Below are positions 14,306-14,774 of a stretch of DNA of 14,774 nt, piece by piece. Positions within the stretch are counted from its first letter, which is position 1. The number at the start of each line of letters is the position of its first letter. Made by a program: the position numbers and the translations under genes. Origin of the DNA: Deltaproteobacteria bacterium (GTDB lineage: Bacteria; Desulfobacterota; BSN033; UBA1163); assembly GCA_016875155.1 (NCBI GenBank), contig VGSD01000010.1, forward strand, positions 1 through 14,774, read 5' to 3'. The notes beneath the pieces are model-generated. The model did no database searches. It worked only from the letters and a program-made list of their open reading frames with translations, and had not been told where the DNA came from.

Positions 14306-14774
14306 TTGGGTCAGAAAGTTCATCCGATAGGGTTTCGACTGGGATATATCAAGAGCTGGGATTCACGATGGTTTGCGGAAAAGGATTATCCACAACTTCT
14401 CATTGAAGATATACGGATCCGAGACTATTTGAAGAAGAAGCTTTATCATGCGGGTGTCTCAAAGATCGAGATTGAACGGGCGGCAAGCAAAGCCAAAAAA
14501 GCCAAGGTGTCCATCTGGACCGCCCGGCCAGGAATCATTATCGGAAAAAAAGGGGTTGAGGTGGAGAACCTCAAAAAAGAGCTTCAAAAGATGACCCAGA
14601 AGGAGATCATTGTCAACATCCAGGAAGTGAAGAGAGCCGAGGTCAATGCCCAGCTCGTGGCTGAGAATGTGGCACTTCAACTCGAACGCCGGGTTGGATT
14701 TCGTAGGGCAATGAAGAAAGCCGTTTCCTCCGCCATTAAATTAGGGGCAAAGGGAATTAAAATAGCGGTCTCCG
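14306..14774 (+). CDS. rpsC: 30S ribosomal protein S3, N-terminal part (3' end outside window)
   Basis: The frame starts at TTG 14306 and runs off the window after 156 codons, out of about 210-230 expected. The beginning [26 protein letters not shown] is the classic S3 N-terminus, and the KH domain RNA-binding loop IIIGKKG occurs in [22 protein letters not shown]. Further on, [26 protein letters not shown] is also standard. S3 lies at the mRNA entry channel and has helicase activity there. TTG as start is rare but is backed by AAAGGAGG 6 bases upstream and by the exact family N-terminus. It continues the S10 operon, 13 bases after rplV. Confidence 0.97.
   Translation, partial: MGQKVHPIGFRLGYIKSWDSRWFAEKDYPQLLIEDIRIRDYLKKKLYHAGVSKIEIERAASKAKKAKVSIWTARPGIIIGKKGVEVENLKKELQKMTQKEIIVNIQEVKRAEVNAQLVAENVALQLERRVGFRRAMKKAVSSAIKLGAKGIKIAVS

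Noticed and set aside
1..14774. tRNA genes, transposases, integrases, toxin-antitoxin or defence genes
   Set aside because: No cloverleaf-like or TTCGANTC-context sequence stood out, and every sizeable coding region is assigned to a housekeeping, enzyme or small secreted protein family; a tRNAscan-type search was not possible here.

Overview
The window looks like ordinary chromosomal core DNA from a mesophilic-looking Gram-negative bacterium, most likely a deltaproteobacterium in the broad sense (Desulfobacterota or a relative). This placement is an inference from protein character (UPF0280, MtaB, EF-G and EF-Tu style), from strong Shine-Dalgarno sites and sigma70-type promoters, and from intergenic palindromes that resemble repeats I recall from that group. 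No mobile element genes, tRNA, rRNA or CRISPR array were seen.

Left part (1-1790): the 3' end of an RNase G/E gene, a 125-bp symmetric palindromic repeat starting directly after its stop codon, and an isolated Old Yellow Enzyme-like flavin oxidoreductase. A second, double-hairpin palindrome (1694-1782) follows, between convergent genes.

Middle part, minus strand (1789-5637): a tight four-gene cluster transcribed right to left: UPF0280 protein, mtaB (tRNA methylthiotransferase), rnc (RNase III) and an Elp3-like radical SAM protein. It has a consensus promoter (TTGACA-N18-TATAAT) about 20 bp upstream of its first codon. Next, on the plus strand, is a small secreted Tyr/Pro-rich protein with two WVPGYW repeats.

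Right part, plus strand (about 6190-14774): a fused str-S10 ribosomal cluster: rpsL, rpsG, fusA, tuf, rpsJ, rplC, rplD, rplW, rplB, rpsS, rplV, rpsC (cut by the window end). A strong promoter with an A-rich upstream tract precedes rpsL. rpoBC is not immediately upstream, so this str operon starts independently. Within it, rpsG-fusA (181 bp) and rplW-rplB (177 bp) are separated by unusually long, AT-rich, palindrome-bearing spacers, while most other junctions are 45 bp or less or overlap.

No new defence, metabolic or mobile system is visible. The items most worth a second look are the palindromic intergenic repeats (including one that seems to form the 3' end of rnc), the tuf gene with a codon pattern unlike its neighbours and a four-cysteine insertion in its product, and the structured spacers inside the ribosomal operon.
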